From: NAT127 sp041655035
GTDB lineage: Bacteria; Pseudomonadota; Gammaproteobacteria; Pseudomonadales; Porticoccaceae
DNA length: 12,532 nt
Direction: 5' to 3'
Assembly (NCBI GenBank): GCA_041655035.1
Contig: JBAZCN010000100.1
Span: 1-12,532 of the forward strand
Below, in pieces: positions 1 through 6,587 of this stretch. Positions within the stretch are counted from its first letter, which is position 1. Each line of letters opens with the position of its first letter. The notes under the pieces are model-generated. The model saw only the letters and a list, made by a program, of their open reading frames with translations. It was not told where the DNA came from and made no database searches. The translations under genes were made by a program, and so were the position numbers.

Positions 1-391
1 TGTGGGCCTCGAACAGTTCGTTGACGTTGCAAAAGCCTGCGGGGCGCAGCGGAATGCCGTCCTCCGCGATCAGGAAGCTGCCGCAGGCGCCGGCGCCGCT
101 CAGCACCGGCGAGCGGATGGCGGGCAGGTACTCCTGGCCATTGTTGCGGTGCATGTCCACCCCAGGCAGTTGTGCCAGGGTCTCTTGGATGTGCACATGA
201 GCGATCATCTTCAGCGCCGCCTGGTCGACAACGGCGCTGTTGCCCACCAGGTTCGCCGTCTGTTCCGCCACCCGCGAGGAGGTCACGATCACTTCGTCTA
301 ACGGCGCCGCAAAGACCGGGATGGCCGCGACCAGGCAACAGCCGAGGAAAAGAGAACGGCCGGGCGGGAACAACAATGGCGATCTGGTCAT
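1..391 (-). CDS. TonB-dependent outer-membrane receptor, N-terminal part (cut by window edge)
   Basis: This is the N-terminal 130 residues of a TonB-dependent receptor; the rest lies beyond the left edge. The reading starts with a basic and hydrophobic signal peptide (MTRSPLLFPPG... to about residue 28, VFA/AP). A TonB-box-like stretch follows (DEVIVTSSR, about 32-40). The plug-domain start then shows QETLAQLPGVDM, a run ending RSPVLSGAGACGSFLIAEDG, and a segment reading IPLRPAGFCNVNELFEA. This is the usual order for outer-membrane receptors that import siderophores, cobalamin, sugars or cofactors using TonB energy. The ATG lies 4 bases after the stop of the PQQ-dependent dehydrogenase gene, so the two are almost certainly co-transcribed. 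No separate ribosome-binding site is obvious, so translation may be coupled. The substrate cannot be read from this fragment. Given the neighbour, a sugar or PQQ is an inference only. Confidence 0.88.
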   Translation of the reverse strand, partial: MTRSPLLFPPGRSLFLGCCLVAAIPVFAAPLDEVIVTSSRVAEQTANLVGNSAVVDQAALKMIAHVHIQETLAQLPGVDMHRNNGQEYLPAIRSPVLSGAGACGSFLIAEDGIPLRPAGFCNVNELFEAH

Positions 392-395
392 GATG

Positions 396-1517
396 TCAGG
401 GCGCCGCCGGCGTTACTTTGAGCACGCGCCCGTCGCTATTGTCGGTCACCAGGTAGAGCGCCCCGTCGGGACCGAAGCGGACATCGCGGATGCGCTCGCC
501 AACCTCCTCGAACAGCGCTTCACGGGCAATCTCGCCGTTGTCCGCCAACTGCACCCGCTGCACCTGGGTGCCCTTGAGCATGCCGGCAAACAGGTCGCCC
601 TCCCACTCCGGCCACAGGCAACTGCGGCACAGGGCCAGCCCCGAAGGGGCGAGGGAGGGGGTCCAGTGGGTCAGCGGCTGCACCGTGCCCGGGTATTCGC
701 TGTAGGGTGAAATGACCGCGCCGGTGTAGTCGATGCCGTAGGTGGCGAGCGGCCAGCCGTAGTTGGCGCCGGGCTCGACCAGATTGAGCTCGTCGCCGCC
801 GCGCGGGCCGTGCTCGGTGACGTAGACCTTGCCATTGTTACTGTCGACGACGATGCCCTGGGGGTTGCGGTGGCCGTAGCTCCAGACCGCCGCCTTGGCG
901 TCCGCCCTGTTCACGAAGGGGTTGTCCGTGGGGATGCCGCCATCGTCACCGATGCGGATCACCGAACCCAGCATGCTCGACAGGTCCTGGGCCTTTTCGC
1001 GGTATTGAGCGCCATCACCCACGGTGACCAGCAGGGTGCCATCGGCCATGAACGCCAGGCGGGCGCCGAAGTGCACGCCGGTATCCTTGTCCGGTTCGGC
1101 GCGGAAGATCTCCTCGATGCCGTCGAGGCGGTCATCGACAAGGCGGCCGCGCACCACCCGGGTGCCATTGACCTTGGCGGTGCCGGCGGAGAACGCCAGG
1201 TAGACCAGGCCGTTGTCGGCAAAATCGGGATGCAGTACCACATCGGTGAGCCCGCCCTGGCCGCCGCTGAACAGATTGTCGATCTCGGCCACTGGCTCGG
1301 CCAGCAGTTGGCCATCCCTGACCAGGCGCAAGGCCCCGGTTTTTTCCGTCACCAGCAGGTCGCCACCGGGCAGGAAGGCGATGCTGTAGGGCTGGCGCAG
1401 GCCGCTCACCAGGGTTTCGACCTGGTAGTGGGCGGCGGTGGCGTCGAGACTCCAGGCGGCGAGGGGCAGGATTGCCGCCACCAGCCAGCGACGGCAGCGA
1501 GAAAAACCGGCGATCAT
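396..1517 (-). CDS. PQQ-dependent aldose sugar dehydrogenase (soluble, secreted)
   Basis: This 373-residue protein belongs to the soluble PQQ-dependent glucose/aldose dehydrogenase (YliI/Asd-like) beta-propeller family, which oxidises aldoses to lactones in the periplasm. Residues 1-29 form a signal peptide with a cleavage-like ATA/A end. Blade motifs follow: QPYSIAFLPGGDLLVTEK (42-59), GGQGGLTDVVLHPDF (85-99) and VHFGARLAF (148-156), where H149 fits the catalytic His. SYGHRNPQG (213-221) and EHGPRGGDELN (235-245) supply Arg and other residues that contact PQQ in this family. I chose the ATG at 1517 because GGAGAG lies just upstream, the signal peptide starts there, and it forms an ATGA overlap with the preceding gene. 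A longer reading to 1715 would run deep into that gene. An unusual CRSC pair (C297, C300) sits near the C-terminal blade. The acceptor and true sugar are unknown. Confidence 0.92.
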   Translation of the reverse strand: MIAGFSRCRRWLVAAILPLAAWSLDATAAHYQVETLVSGLRQPYSIAFLPGGDLLVTEKTGALRLVRDGQLLAEPVAEIDNLFSGGQGGLTDVVLHPDFADNGLVYLAFSAGTAKVNGTRVVRGRLVDDRLDGIEEIFRAEPDKDTGVHFGARLAFMADGTLLVTVGDGAQYREKAQDLSSMLGSVIRIGDDGGIPTDNPFVNRADAKAAVWSYGHRNPQGIVVDSNNGKVYVTEHGPRGGDELNLVEPGANYGWPLATYGIDYTGAVISPYSEYPGTVQPLTHWTPSLAPSGLALCRSCLWPEWEGDLFAGMLKGTQVQRVQLADNGEIAREALFEEVGERIRDVRFGPDGALYLVTDNSDGRVLKVTPAAP

Positions 1518-2002
1518 CGAAGTCTCTCCATGCAGAGTGCGAACAGGGCGCCGCCGCAGGCGCCGGCAAGCATCTGGCCGGCGAGGCCCGCCGCCCCCCG
1601 GGTGCCCGCATACAGCGTAATACCGAAAAACACCGCCTTGATAAGACTGAGCATCGCCCCCATCATCACCGCGGCAGCGAGCGGGTAGATGATCATCCCT
1701 CTGGCGGCGGTCCATCTTTTTACCAGCGCCGCCACCGACAGGGCAATGGCAAGACCGACGGCAACCAGCAGCAGGTAGGATACGAACAGACCCTTGAAGG
1801 CCAGGCCATAGAGATCGCGAAAGATCGTGGCGACGACGACCGCAGGCGTGAAGTCGGCGCCGGCTGCGTGGAGGCCGGCGAGTACAAAGCCGGTCTGCGA
1901 CACGGCGGCAACCATATAGGTGGTCAGCGCCGCGAGAGCAAAAGCGAACAGCAGGCCCCGCGCCTGTCTCATCCGGCTCGGTGAAGGCGAAGGGTGGGGC
2001 AT
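1514..2002 (-). CDS. hypothetical four-helix membrane protein, first gene of the PQQ dehydrogenase operon
   Basis: I do not recognise the family of this 162-residue protein. It has four likely transmembrane segments, at about residues 15-36, 70-94, 103-131 and 137-157, with a soluble loop at about 45-66 that contains FTPAVVVATIFRDLYG. The N-terminus is Pro/Ser-rich and then basic, without a clear cleavable signal. The ATG at 2002 has a good AAGGAG site 9 bases upstream. Its TGA shares four bases (ATGA) with the start of the PQQ-dependent dehydrogenase gene, so the two are translationally coupled. The position suggests a membrane partner of the dehydrogenase or receptor, such as an electron-transfer or assembly helper. 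However, no heme-binding CXXCH and no conserved His pairs are visible, so that role is a guess. Confidence 0.75.
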   Translation of the reverse strand: MPHPSPSPSRMRQARGLLFAFALAALTTYMVAAVSQTGFVLAGLHAAGADFTPAVVVATIFRDLYGLAFKGLFVSYLLLVAVGLAIALSVAALVKRWTAARGMIIYPLAAAVMMGAMLSLIKAVFFGITLYAGTRGAAGLAGQMLAGACGGALFALCMERLR

Positions 2003-2085
2003 GGCGGGAATCTCCTTGGTTTCTTATTCGTCAGCGCCGTGAGTGTGTGGCTAATACCCGGCTAATGCAAGATATCTGCCGTTCG

Positions 2086-2125
2086 CCAATCATTGGAATT
2101 CAGATCGGCTTTTATGGTCTATTAT
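2086..2125 (+). promoter_or_regulatory. candidate promoter region in the divergent gap before the M48 gene
   Basis: A -10-like TATTAT lies at 2120-2125, one base off TATAAT, but no good -35 sits 17 bases upstream. A short perfect inverted repeat CCAAT-C-ATTGG lies at 2086-2096 and could be an operator. The gap (2003-2160) separates two divergent genes, so promoters in both directions are expected. This is a weak call made by eye. Confidence 0.25.
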
Positions 2126-2160
2126 GGCGATCGTCGTCACTTCGTTGGAGACTGTAATCC

Positions 2161-3717
2161 GTGTCGCAAACAACCAGAATGGCCCTTCTCGCCCTCCTCA
2201 GCCTGCTGCTCGCCACCACCGGCTGCGCGGTCAACCCGGTAACCGGCAAAAGCGAGCTGTCGCTGGTCTCCCCCGAACAGGAAATAGCCATCGGCGCCCA
2301 GCAGTACCAGCCCTCCCAGCAGTCCCAGGGCGGGCGCTACTATATCGATCCGGAGTTGCAGACCTATGTCGCCGGTGTCGGCCGCAAGCTCGCGGCGGTG
2401 AGCGACCGCCCCGGCCTGCCCTATGAATTCGTGGTGCTCAACAACCCGGTGCCCAACGCCTGGGCGCTGCCCGGCGGCAAGATCGCCATCAACAGTGGCC
2501 TGCTGCTGCACCTCGAGGACGAATCACAGCTCGCCGCCGTGCTCGCCCACGAGATCGTCCACGCCGCCGCCCGCCACGGGGCCAGTCAGATGTCCCGCGG
2601 GGTGCTCACCAATGTCGGTGTTCAGGTCGCGGGCGTCGCCGCCCAGAGCGCCGGCTACGGCGCCCTCGGCAATGTCGCCGGACTCGGTGCCCAGGCGTGG
2701 ATGGCCCGCTACGGTCGCGACGACGAACTGGAATCCGACGCCTACGGCATGGACTATATGCACCGCGCCGGCTACGACCCGATGGGCGCGGTCGAACTGC
2801 AGGAAACCTTCGTCAAGCTCAGCGCCAGCCAGCAGCAGGATTTCATCAGCGGCCTGTTCGCCAGCCACCCGCCATCCCAGGAACGGGTCAACCGCAATCG
2901 CGACAAGGCCGCCGCGCTGCCCAAGGGCGGCGTGCGCAACAAGGACGTCTACCAGCAGCGTATCGCCCAGCTGAAGCGCGACAAACCCGCCTATGAAGCC
3001 CAGGAAAAGGCCATCAAGGCACTCAATGACAAGAACGCCAAACTGGCGATCAGCGAGCTCGACAAGGCCATCAAGATCCAGCCCAAGGATGGCTACTCCT
3101 GGGAGCTGCGCGGCCATGCCTGGACCATGCTCGACGACAGCGCCCGCGCCGAACAGGACTTCAGTGCCGCGATCAGCCGCAATCCGGCCTATTTCAGCCA
3201 TCATCTGGCCAGGGGGGTGCTCCGCTATGAAAGCGGCCGGGTCAAGGAGGCCCTTCCCGACCTGGAAAAAAGCCACCAGTTGCTGCCCACCACCACCTCC
3301 AGTTACTACCTTGGCCAGAACGCCGACAGCAGCGGCAACGCCGCCAAGGCGATCGGCTACTACCAACAGGCGGCACAATCCTCGAGCGCGCTCGGCAAAC
3401 AGGCGCAGACCCGCCTCGCCACCCTGGAAATGGCCGAGACACCGCACAAGCACATCGCCAGCAGCCCTTATCTGGGCGATGGTGGCCAGCTGTGGATAGT
3501 GGTGAAAAACAACAGCGCCCTCACCGTCACCGGTGTTCAGGTGCAACTCGGGGAAATGGTCAATAACTTCATGATGGGCAACGTCACCACCCTCGCCGGC
3601 CCGTCGCGGCTCGCTCCGGGGGAGCAGTACGTAATCAAGACCCGTGTCACCCTCCGCGATCGCGGCGACCTCAACCGCTACCGCACCCAGGTGATCGCCG
3701 CCAAGCCGGCCGGCTGA
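2161..3717 (+). CDS. M48-family metalloprotease lipoprotein with TPR repeats
   Basis: This is a 518-residue putative zinc metalloprotease of the BepA/LoiP (M48) type, likely acting in the periplasm on misfolded or misassembled envelope proteins. Residues 1-21 form a lipoprotein signal ending LLATTGC (lipidated Cys22), followed by the family-typical AVNPVTGKSELSLVS. The catalytic helix is AHEIVHAAARHG with HEXXH at 130-134. The third zinc ligand fits E189 in DELESD, which has the EXXXD spacing. The M48 domain runs to about 250 (FASHPPSQERVNRNR). TPR-like helical repeats follow at about 290-410 (DGYSWELRGHAW, NPAYFSHHLARGVLRYESGR). A beta-rich C-terminal domain of about 90 residues (435-518) has the look of extracellular or FxLYD-like domains. 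The start is GTG, 10 bases after GGAG; the next ATG (2179) lacks a ribosome-binding site and would shorten the signal. It is a single gene facing the yqj-like operon. The exact substrate is unknown. Confidence 0.93.
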   Translation: MSQTTRMALLALLSLLLATTGCAVNPVTGKSELSLVSPEQEIAIGAQQYQPSQQSQGGRYYIDPELQTYVAGVGRKLAAVSDRPGLPYEFVVLNNPVPNAWALPGGKIAINSGLLLHLEDESQLAAVLAHEIVHAAARHGASQMSRGVLTNVGVQVAGVAAQSAGYGALGNVAGLGAQAWMARYGRDDELESDAYGMDYMHRAGYDPMGAVELQETFVKLSASQQQDFISGLFASHPPSQERVNRNRDKAAALPKGGVRNKDVYQQRIAQLKRDKPAYEAQEKAIKALNDKNAKLAISELDKAIKIQPKDGYSWELRGHAWTMLDDSARAEQDFSAAISRNPAYFSHHLARGVLRYESGRVKEALPDLEKSHQLLPTTTSSYYLGQNADSSGNAAKAIGYYQQAAQSSSALGKQAQTRLATLEMAETPHKHIASSPYLGDGGQLWIVVKNNSALTVTGVQVQLGEMVNNFMMGNVTTLAGPSRLAPGEQYVIKTRVTLRDRGDLNRYRTQVIAAKPAG

Positions 3718-3765
3718 TACCCCGGCGGAGGGATGACGCAGCTGGCGCGCCACTCTTGCTCCTAT

Positions 3766-3839
3766 GGTGCGCTTCGTTCCTCAGCGCACCCTATGCTTTC
3801 TCTAGGATAAGTGATTCATAGGGTGTGCCGACGGAGGAG
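3766..3839 (+). repeat. REP-like hairpin repeat, copy A (74 bp)
   Basis: This is the first of two 74-bp direct repeats 149 bases apart, with 71 of 74 positions identical. It begins GGTGCGC and ends GACGGAGGAG. Two overlapping hairpins share the middle arm GCGCACC. Hairpin 1 is 3766-3772 with 3784-3790 (7 bp, 11-base loop). Hairpin 2 is 3784-3795 with 3817-3828 (12 bp including one G-T pair, 21-base loop). They cannot form together. It lies between two convergent genes, the usual place for REP-type elements. Confidence 0.85.
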
Positions 3840-3914
3840 CCCCCCGGGGGGTGGTTGCCCGACGGCAGCGCATATGCGCCGTTGTGTCGCCGATGAATCC
3901 TCGACAGTTCCTGC

Positions 3915-3988
3915 GGTGCGCTTCGTTCCTCAGCGCACCCTATGCTTTTTCTGGGATAGGTGATTCATAGGGTGTGCCGACGGAGGAG
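3915..3988 (+). repeat. REP-like hairpin repeat, copy B (74 bp)
   Basis: This is the second direct copy of the 74-bp element. It differs from copy A at three positions, all inside the long loop of hairpin 2, so all the stem arms are identical. The flanking bases differ: copy A is followed by a C6G6 run and a 12-bp palindrome (GCGCATATGCGC, 3868-3879), whereas copy B runs directly into a strong terminator-like hairpin. Preserved stems with changed loop bases suggest that structure is what matters. Confidence 0.85.
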
Positions 3989-4021
3989 GCGCACCGGCGA
4001 AGGTTGCCGGAGTGCGCCTTT
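3987..4021 (+). terminator. terminator-like hairpin between convergent genes
   Basis: AGGCGCAC (3987-3994) pairs with GTGCGCCT (4012-4019). An inner CGGC/GCCG extends the stem across a two-base bulge, closing a 7-base loop. Only a short T run follows on the plus strand. It could end transcripts of the M48 gene, and in the other direction those of the yqj-like operon. Its 5' edge overlaps the end of repeat copy B. The weak T tract keeps confidence moderate. Confidence 0.45.
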
Positions 4022-4046
4022 GCGTGGCTGGCGACCTCAGCAGATC

Positions 4047-4349
4047 CTAGGAGATACCGGGTTCGCCACCGCTCTGGCGGTAGTCCTGGCCGCCAGCGAG
4101 AGACAGCAGGACGCTGAGCAGGCTCCACAGCCGGAACCCCCGCCGGTAGACCCCGTACAGGCGGTAGCCGGGGGCGGCGAAGCGACCCGCCAGCAAGCCC
4201 GCGGCAAAACCACTGCCCAGCAGTTGAAGCACCGACACCCGGTGCAATCGGGCCAGCCGCTGGCGGCCGGTAACCCGCAGCGACTGGTATTGGTACTGCA
4301 GTTGCTGGTCGAGCATCGCGATTTCAGCGGTCAGTTGTCTGCGCGCCAC
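4047..4349 (-). CDS. yqjK: YqjK-like small membrane protein
   Basis: This 100-residue basic protein fits the third member of the yqjD-yqjE-yqjK group by position, length (E. coli YqjK is about 99 residues) and layout. It has a polar, Gln-rich N-terminal helix (QLTAEIAMLDQQLQYQYQ), a hydrophobic segment at about 38-55 (VSVLQLLGSGFAAGLLAG), then RRGFRLWSLLSVLLSLAGG, which matches the RRGFxxWS-type end of YqjK. I chose the GTG at 4349 because AGGGAGG lies 9-10 bases upstream; an ATG at 4316 would shorten the N-terminal helix. The chosen start overlaps the upstream gene by 26 bases in another frame, so coupling is likely. Function is unknown even in E. coli. The symbol rests on context and weak similarity. 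Confidence 0.72.
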   Translation of the reverse strand: MARRQLTAEIAMLDQQLQYQYQSLRVTGRQRLARLHRVSVLQLLGSGFAAGLLAGRFAAPGYRLYGVYRRGFRLWSLLSVLLSLAGGQDYRQSGGEPGIS

Positions 4350-4770
4350 GCTGCAGTCCCTCCCTGAAAGCCTGGAGATGGCGACGGGTGGCCGGCAGTG
4401 ACAGACGTCTGCGGTAGCGCAGGCAACCCCACCCCAGCGCCGCGAGGGCCGCCAGTTGCACCCCGAGAAAAGTGCCGAGCCCGACGCTGACCGACAGGCT
4501 GTACTGGAACGCCAGCCAACCCAGCAGCACCGACAGCCCCAGCCAGGCAAACACCACCAGTGGCAGTATCACCAGCGCCAACACCAGCAAGCGGCCACTG
4601 CTGGCCACCGCCAGGCGCAGTTCGAGGGCTGCCAGCCTCGACAAGGTGCCGCCGGCGGCGACCGCTTGCTCCAGCCACTCGAGCCAGGCTTTCAGCTCAT
4701 CGCCACCCGCAACGGGATCGCCGCCGACATCCGCCGACGGCGCTTTCGGCGCGACGCCCTCGCCATTCAT
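4324..4770 (-). CDS. yqjE: YqjE-like membrane protein (phage holin family superfamily)
   Basis: This 148-residue protein has an acidic, Gly/Ala-rich N-terminus and an amphipathic helix at about 26-55 (DELKAWLEWLEQAVAAGGTL, then LAALELRLAVASS). Two transmembrane segments follow at about 60-88 and 92-116, then a basic cytoplasmic tail. This is the layout of the YqjE/holin-III superfamily proteins that sit between YqjD and YqjK. The start ATG overlaps the stop of the DUF883 gene by four bases (ATGA, 4767-4770). Its own stop lies 26 bases inside the next gene. Such proteins are thought to sit in the inner membrane as partners of YqjD, with no proven activity. Family membership is inferred from topology and gene order more than from catalytic motifs. 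Confidence 0.78.
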   Translation of the reverse strand: MNGEGVAPKAPSADVGGDPVAGGDELKAWLEWLEQAVAAGGTLSRLAALELRLAVASSGRLLVLALVILPLVVFAWLGLSVLLGWLAFQYSLSVSVGLGTFLGVQLAALAALGWGCLRYRRRLSLPATRRHLQAFREGLQRGAQTTDR

Positions 4771-5063
4771 CGTCTGCCGAGCAATTGCGCGATGAGAAAA
4801 CCCGCAAAGAAGGCGATACTCAGCGACACCAAGGGTTTTTCATGAACATACTCACTGGCCTGGTGGCCGACGGCACTGGCTTTTTCCCTGCCTTTGAGCA
4901 ATTGCTCCGCAGCCTCGGTTTTGAGATCGAGGCCGGCCACCCGGGCCGCATGCTTGAAGTGCTCGGTGGCCTCGAGCAGATTGCTGTAGGCGGCCAATAC
5001 GGCTTCTTTGCCGGCCTCCACTTCCTCGTCGCGGGTTGGAGATTTGTTGTTTGTCGTCGCCAT
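4767..5063 (-). CDS. yqjD: DUF883 family protein (YqjD/ElaB-like)
   Basis: This 98-residue protein has a charged, helical N-terminal two thirds (about 11-72, heptad-like, Ala/Glu/Lys rich) and a single C-terminal transmembrane anchor (EKPLVSLSIAFFAGFLIAQL, about 75-95) ending in LLGRR. That tail is characteristic of the YqjD/ElaB/YgaM group, in which E. coli members bind ribosomes and tether them to the inner membrane in stationary phase. The ATG at 5063 was chosen over the upstream in-frame ATG at 5081 because AAGGAG sits 7 bases before it. It is the first gene of the three-gene operon, with a divergent dehydrogenase gene upstream. ElaB is an equally good name, but the gene order favours YqjD. 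Confidence 0.88.
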   Translation of the reverse strand: MATTNNKSPTRDEEVEAGKEAVLAAYSNLLEATEHFKHAARVAGLDLKTEAAEQLLKGREKASAVGHQASEYVHEKPLVSLSIAFFAGFLIAQLLGRR

Positions 5064-5172
5064 CTGCCTACTCCTTGCCATACCCGAACCGATGCCCGGG
5101 CTTTGTCAGCCTAATACAGCTTCTAGACCATTGCCACCACGGTATGTTCCGTCGGGCCCGTTAGCAGGGCGG

Positions 5173-5201
5173 GTGCCAGCAGCTACACTTGACGCTATGA
5201 T
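5173..5201 (+). promoter_or_regulatory. candidate sigma70 promoter for the SDR gene
   Basis: A -35-like GTGCCA (5173-5178, 4 of 6) and a -10-like TATGAT (5196-5201, 5 of 6) are 17 bases apart, giving a start near 5208 and a leader of about 75 bases. It lies in the gap between the divergent DUF883 and SDR genes. The match was made by eye and is unproven. Confidence 0.33.
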
Positions 5202-5281
5202 GATGGCCGGCAGTGTGTCGCATTGCCGCATCAACGGACACTCATCATCACCTCTTTACCGATAAATGCCAGGATCTGTCC

Positions 5282-6115
5282 ATGAGCGATCGCACCATCA
5301 ACAATCCCGACCACTTCCGCCACCACTACGGCCCCTGGGCGCTGATCGGCGGCGCCTCCGACGGCACCGGCGAGCAGTTCGCCCTGCAACTGGCGGAGGT
5401 GGGCCTCAACTGCGTGCTGGTATCCCGCCGCCAGGAAGCCCTGCGCACCCTGGCCCAGCGCCTCGAGGATGACTATGCAGTGCAGACCCGCACCATCGTC
5501 CAGGACCTGTCCGTGCCCGGCGCCGGACTCGCCCTGTGCGCGGCGGTGGCGGACCTGGAAATCGGCCTCTACGTGGCCAACGCCGGCGGCGGCAGCGGCG
5601 GCATTCCCTTTGTCGAACGCGCGCTCGACTCCTGGAAGAGCTTGATCAACATCAATGTCCAGACCCCACTGGAGGTCTGCCATGGCCTCGCCCCGGCGAT
5701 GCTCGCGCGGGGCCGCGGTGGCCTGCTGCTGATGGGCTCCGGAACCGGTCTCGGGGGAACCGCCCGCGCCTCGGTATACTCGGCCTGTAAAGGCTTCAGC
5801 CTCAACCTGGCCGAAGCCCTGTGGATCGACTACAAACCCCTCGGCATCGACGTGCTCAACGTGCTGGCGCCGGCGATGGACACTCCCGCCCTGCGCCGCG
5901 TGGCGGGTGACCGGGTCGCCACCGGGATGATTCCCGACGTGTTCGAGCCCAGGGAGGCGGTGCGGATGGCCCTCGAGGCACTGCCCGAAGGCCCCTGCCT
6001 GACCTTCCCCGCAGGCCCTGAAAAGCACACCTGGCGGGAAGTCATGGCGACCCGCCGCGCCCGCGCGGTGGCGACCGGGGTATCGGTCCAGGGCATCTTC
6101 GGCAAGAAAGACTGA
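5282..6115 (+). CDS. short-chain dehydrogenase/reductase (SDR)
   Basis: This 277-residue classical-type SDR is a likely NAD(P)-dependent oxidoreductase of the cytoplasm. The Rossmann nucleotide-binding motif is GGASDGTGE (23-31), a TGxxxGxG variant. VANAGGG (98-104) is the NAG motif, N125 fits the structural Asn, and S153 with YSACK (Y166, K170) form the catalytic Ser-Tyr-Lys set. The basic pair SRR at 48-50 after beta strand 2 suggests NADP preference. APAMDTPALRR (196-206) is the usual PG/T-type loop. The ATG at 5282 was chosen because it has an AGGA 7 bases upstream and starts a normal SDR N-terminus; the reading frame is open 23 codons further up but looks non-coding there. The DUF2784 gene follows after 36 bases. 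The substrate cannot be told from sequence. Confidence 0.92.
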   Translation: MSDRTINNPDHFRHHYGPWALIGGASDGTGEQFALQLAEVGLNCVLVSRRQEALRTLAQRLEDDYAVQTRTIVQDLSVPGAGLALCAAVADLEIGLYVANAGGGSGGIPFVERALDSWKSLININVQTPLEVCHGLAPAMLARGRGGLLLMGSGTGLGGTARASVYSACKGFSLNLAEALWIDYKPLGIDVLNVLAPAMDTPALRRVAGDRVATGMIPDVFEPREAVRMALEALPEGPCLTFPAGPEKHTWREVMATRRARAVATGVSVQGIFGKKD

Positions 6116-6151
6116 TCGAGCGGGTGGCGGCCGAGGCCAGGGGGACGCGCC

Positions 6152-6565
6152 ATGTCGGACATCGCGGGTCACCAGCTTCTCGCCGACGGCATTCTTGTCC
6201 TCCACATCGCTTTCGTGGCCTTCGTGGCGGGTGGCCTCGCCCTGATCATCGCCGGCAACCTGCTGGGCTGGCGGTGGGTGAACGGGTTTCGCTTCCGCCT
6301 ATGCCACCTCGCCGCCATCGGCTTTGTGGTGGCGCAGGCCTGGCTCGGCGCCATCTGTCCCCTGACCCGCCTGGAGATGTGGCTGCGGGAGCAAGCGCGC
6401 CAGGGCGCCTACAGCGGCAGTTTCATCGAATACTGGCTGCAGCGACTGCTCTATTTCGAGGCCCCCGCCTGGGTGTTTGTCATGGTCTATACCTTGTTCG
6501 GTCTGGCTGTGGTCGCCACCTGGCGGCTCTACCCTCCGCGGCGCGGGGATAAAGTGCCGCCCTGA
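6152..6565 (+). CDS. DUF2784 family membrane protein
   Basis: This 137-residue inner-membrane protein matches the DUF2784 pattern: LADGILVLHIAFVAFVAGG at the start (10-28), a second helix holding CHLAAIGFVVAQAWLG, then the hallmark ICPLTRLEMWLR (68-79), a GAYSGSFIEYWLQRLLYFEAP segment (85-105, close to the family's GYxGGFIExYL...YP), and a last helix at about 106-124. Four transmembrane helices are expected. AGGGGGA lies 6-7 bases before the ATG. It follows the SDR by 36 bases in the same direction, so they are probably one transcript. The family has no known function. A convergent gene ends 22 bases downstream. Confidence 0.9.
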   Translation: MSDIAGHQLLADGILVLHIAFVAFVAGGLALIIAGNLLGWRWVNGFRFRLCHLAAIGFVVAQAWLGAICPLTRLEMWLREQARQGAYSGSFIEYWLQRLLYFEAPAWVFVMVYTLFGLAVVATWRLYPPRRGDKVPP

Positions 6566-6587
6566 CGACCCGCCATCGGCAAAAGGA

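Noticed and set aside
1518..1715. Extended N-terminus of the PQQ dehydrogenase
   Set aside because: It would overlap the upstream gene by about 200 bases and hide the signal peptide. The ATG at 1517 with GGAGAG and an ATGA overlap is better.
2524..3753. 409-codon open frame antisense to the M48 protease gene
   Set aside because: It is a mirror frame of a strongly supported gene in GC-rich DNA. The protein is low in recognisable motifs and has no ribosome-binding site.
3868..3879. 12-bp palindrome GCGCATATGCGC between the repeat copies
   Set aside because: It is a real palindrome but has no promoter or gene start nearby to give it a role. It is noted under repeat copy B only.
3766..3988. CRISPR array from the two 74-bp repeats
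   Set aside because: There are only two long repeats with one 75-base gap and an inverted third copy elsewhere. Size and orientation do not fit CRISPR.
5231..6205. 324-codon minus-strand frame opposite the SDR gene
   Set aside because: It is a shadow of the SDR Rossmann and YxxxK-bearing frame, with no domain of its own.
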